Part shown: positions 62,438-64,000 of the stretch, one piece after another | Layout of the letters: each line of letters begins with the position of its first letter | How positions within the stretch are numbered: the first letter of the stretch is position 1 | NCBI GenBank assembly: GCA_028753945.1 | Contig: JAPNXP010000001.1 | Location: 16,358,501 to 16,422,500 of the forward strand | Direction: 5' to 3' | Source of the DNA: Hexactinellida sp. DTS-2022 | Lineage: Eukaryota > Porifera > Hexactinellida | Length of the DNA: 64,000 nt | Translations under genes and position numbers: made by a program | The notes under the pieces: model-generated | Seen by the model: only the letters and a program-made list of their open reading frames with translations | Told to the model about the DNA's origin: nothing | Database searches by the model: none

Positions 62438-63779
62438 ATGTTGGTATTAGAACACAGAGTATTTTTTATCTTTATACTGACACTAATACAGATTGGATAT
62501 AATCAGATATCAGGTGAGTATAGCTGAGATGGAACCGGTCGGGATTTTCATGACCCGACCCGACCGGCTGGTCGACCGGTCGATCATAGCTAGCAATAAT
62601 TTATAAATAATAGAATAAGAATCTACTGTAGTGTCATGTCATATAATTTAGGAATAAATATTATGGCCATAGATCATTTAATTAAGGAAGCCTCCTTTAA
62701 GACTACTAAGCTCTCAAGGGCTATTGGAGCCAGATTCAATCAAACAAATTATGATATTATGATATCGAATAGATCATATAGAGATCTCGACCGGCCGGTC
62801 AGACCCAACCGGTTCCATCTCTGGAGTATAGTCTGCAGTTTGATATATCATATGTAATATATTCTGTGGACTTCAAGCATTAACCTCGTTTTATACTGCT
62901 TATTGGCAGGTACAGTGACCATAGACCCTACCCTAGCCTGTGTGGGAGAGCAGGTAACAGTGAGATGTACCCTTGATGTCCCTAATGTTGCTAATGATGC
63001 CTTCTTCTCAATTCTAATTGACTTTATTGTTGGAGATTCTGATATTGCAATCCCCGAGGCTAGTGTAGACGGAACAGGTACCCAGGGAGGAGTAGACCTG
63101 TCTAAGCTAACGGCTACAGCTTTAGCTGGTACTACAAAGTCCGTACAGGGAAGTATAACTCTCCTGTCCTACACCACTGGAGACAATGGGACTAGGTTGG
63201 GATGTACTAATGAGTACTTCATAAACGGAGATACTAACAATAGAGCTACTGTTTTCGAGACTACTACAATTCTACAAGCTAGTAAGTGTATTAGTGGCCC
63301 GTTCTTCTACGTCTTTAACACCATCTTTTGCATTAAATTGGTGATATATATAAATTCACATTGTTAAATTTAACTATTTTATAGTCCTATTTACATGTTA
63401 TATATAAGTTTTATAAATCTCAGGTGTTATATAGGAAGCGTTGATTTATATATTTAGTGTACAGTACTTACAAAACTAAATCATCCAATATTATTTCTAG
63501 CTCCTCCCTCCGCTCTCACCATTACTCCATCTCTCTCCTCTCTGTCTCCTACTGACTGCACTAACGTATTAATAAGCTGGCCATCTCCTGATAGCGACAG
63601 ACCTATAGATAGATACTATGTGTTCCGTAATGGTACTTACGTAGGTAATATTCCTGCTAGTAACACTCAGTATACAGATACTGATCAGCTGATGGTTAAT
63701 ACTCCCTACAGCTATTCTGTTATAGCTAACAGCTGTGCTGGTAACTCCACTGCAGGAGTAGATACTGTTGTTATAACAG
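62438..63779 (+). CDS. Ig/FN3-domain cell-surface receptor, 5' part (continues beyond window)
   Basis: Exon 1 62438-62513 encodes a signal peptide (MLVLEHRVFFIFILTLIQIG). Exon 2 62910-63281 encodes an Ig-like domain (PTLACVGEQVTVRCTLDV; GDNGTRLGCTNEYF, with the two Cys and D-x-G-x-x-L-x-C). Exon 3 63501-63779 encodes an FN3 domain (NVLISWPSPDSDRPIDRYYV; TPYSYSVIANSCAGNS). All introns are phase 1 with GT-AG ends (GTGAGT, GTAAGT, GTGAGA), the usual arrangement for shuffled extracellular modules. Intron 1 contains a hAT-like MITE and intron 3 a foldback repeat. Several N-glycosylation sites. Ligand and class unknown; kinase or adhesion type cannot be decided from the visible part. Confidence 0.78.
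62524..62823. mobile_element. hAT-like MITE, family CAGAGATGGAACCGG, in intron 1
   Basis: Starts CTGAGATGGAACCGGTCGGG and ends GGTTCCATCTCTG; exact duplication GAGTATAG (62516-62523, 62824-62831). It lies 10 bp inside the intron, so its target duplication copies part of the donor region. Confidence 0.9.
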
Positions 63780-63808
63780 GTGAGAAGTATATTGTTGTGA
63801 CATCACAG

Positions 63809-63929
63809 AAAAATCTAAAATTACTGCTGTGCTGAAAACTTTTTCTTTTGGAGGCACTATCACCCAACCACCAACATGTAGTGCCTCCAAAGGAACATGC
63901 TGTCGGCACAGCAGTAATTTTAGATTTTT
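63809..63929. repeat. Foldback repeat in receptor intron 3 (divergent subfamily)
   Basis: Outer word AATCTAAAATTACTGCTGTG and inverted complement at the right; same subfamily as 23909-24030. Confidence 0.8.
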
Positions 63930-64000
63930 GTTGTTTGGTATCCAGTGGAGGAGTAGAGAAGGTCTTAATGATTGGTTGCATTGCTGTGTCTAGGCTATCA
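63930..64000. other. Intron continuing to the window edge
   Basis: A TGTCTAG at about 63988-63994 could be the next acceptor, but too little sequence follows to test it. Confidence 0.25.

Overview
The window looks like genomic DNA of an early-branching animal, most likely a sponge. The best evidence is a complete, single-exon Eph-type receptor tyrosine kinase (ligand-binding domain, Cys-rich region, FN3, TM, kinase, SAM) beside USP14, a TRIM-like NHL protein, LMF2-like and Ig/FN3 receptor genes. Genes are compact and often intronless. Where introns can be inferred they are short (56-74 bp) or filled with repeats. Coding islands are richer in GC than the very AT-rich, repeat-laden surroundings. 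The species assignment is inference.

Layout. 0-24 kb is a gene region: a 7TM-like C-terminus running in from the left edge (+), USP14 (+), coiled-coil/NHL protein (-), Eph receptor (+), a degenerate small GTPase with a CaaX box (-), a class I methyltransferase (+) and a lipase maturation factor (+). Between them lie many small non-autonomous elements, several with exact target-site duplications, and a Helentron-like family with a terminal hairpin and internal ~140-bp tandem repeats. 24.1-27.7 kb is a P-type DNA transposon with perfect 134-bp terminal inverted repeats, a THAP ORF and an 802-residue transposase ORF.

27.7-48 kb is the most unusual region. A 19-bp satellite (GGGACGAATGGACCTGAAC) fills several arrays, all in one orientation, and alternates with copies of a Crypton-like element. 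One copy (28.97-31.17 kb) carries two zinc fingers, a core-binding-like region and a tyrosine-recombinase domain. A derived 5.33-kb unit is tandemly repeated about 2.5 times (32.7-45.5 kb) at near identity. Each unit has the zinc-finger/N-terminal exons with an 18-bp in-frame minisatellite, degraded recombinase C-termini, an inverted fragment and a foldback with three satellite units at its tip. The third copy switches to a different C-terminal half inside the minisatellite.

48-64 kb holds a cluster of ~1-1.4 kb dispersed repeats that each carry a ~125-bp foldback or a palindrome array, more hAT-like elements, a Helitron 3' terminus, an apparent fusion of a Mad3/BUB1 homology region with a FAM13-type RhoGAP domain (52.25-53.76 kb, 3' end truncated by a repeat), the 3' end of one cell-surface receptor gene with an in-frame TAG in its tail, and the 5' end of an Ig/FN3 receptor running off the right edge. 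No rRNA, tRNA or CRISPR array was recognised.
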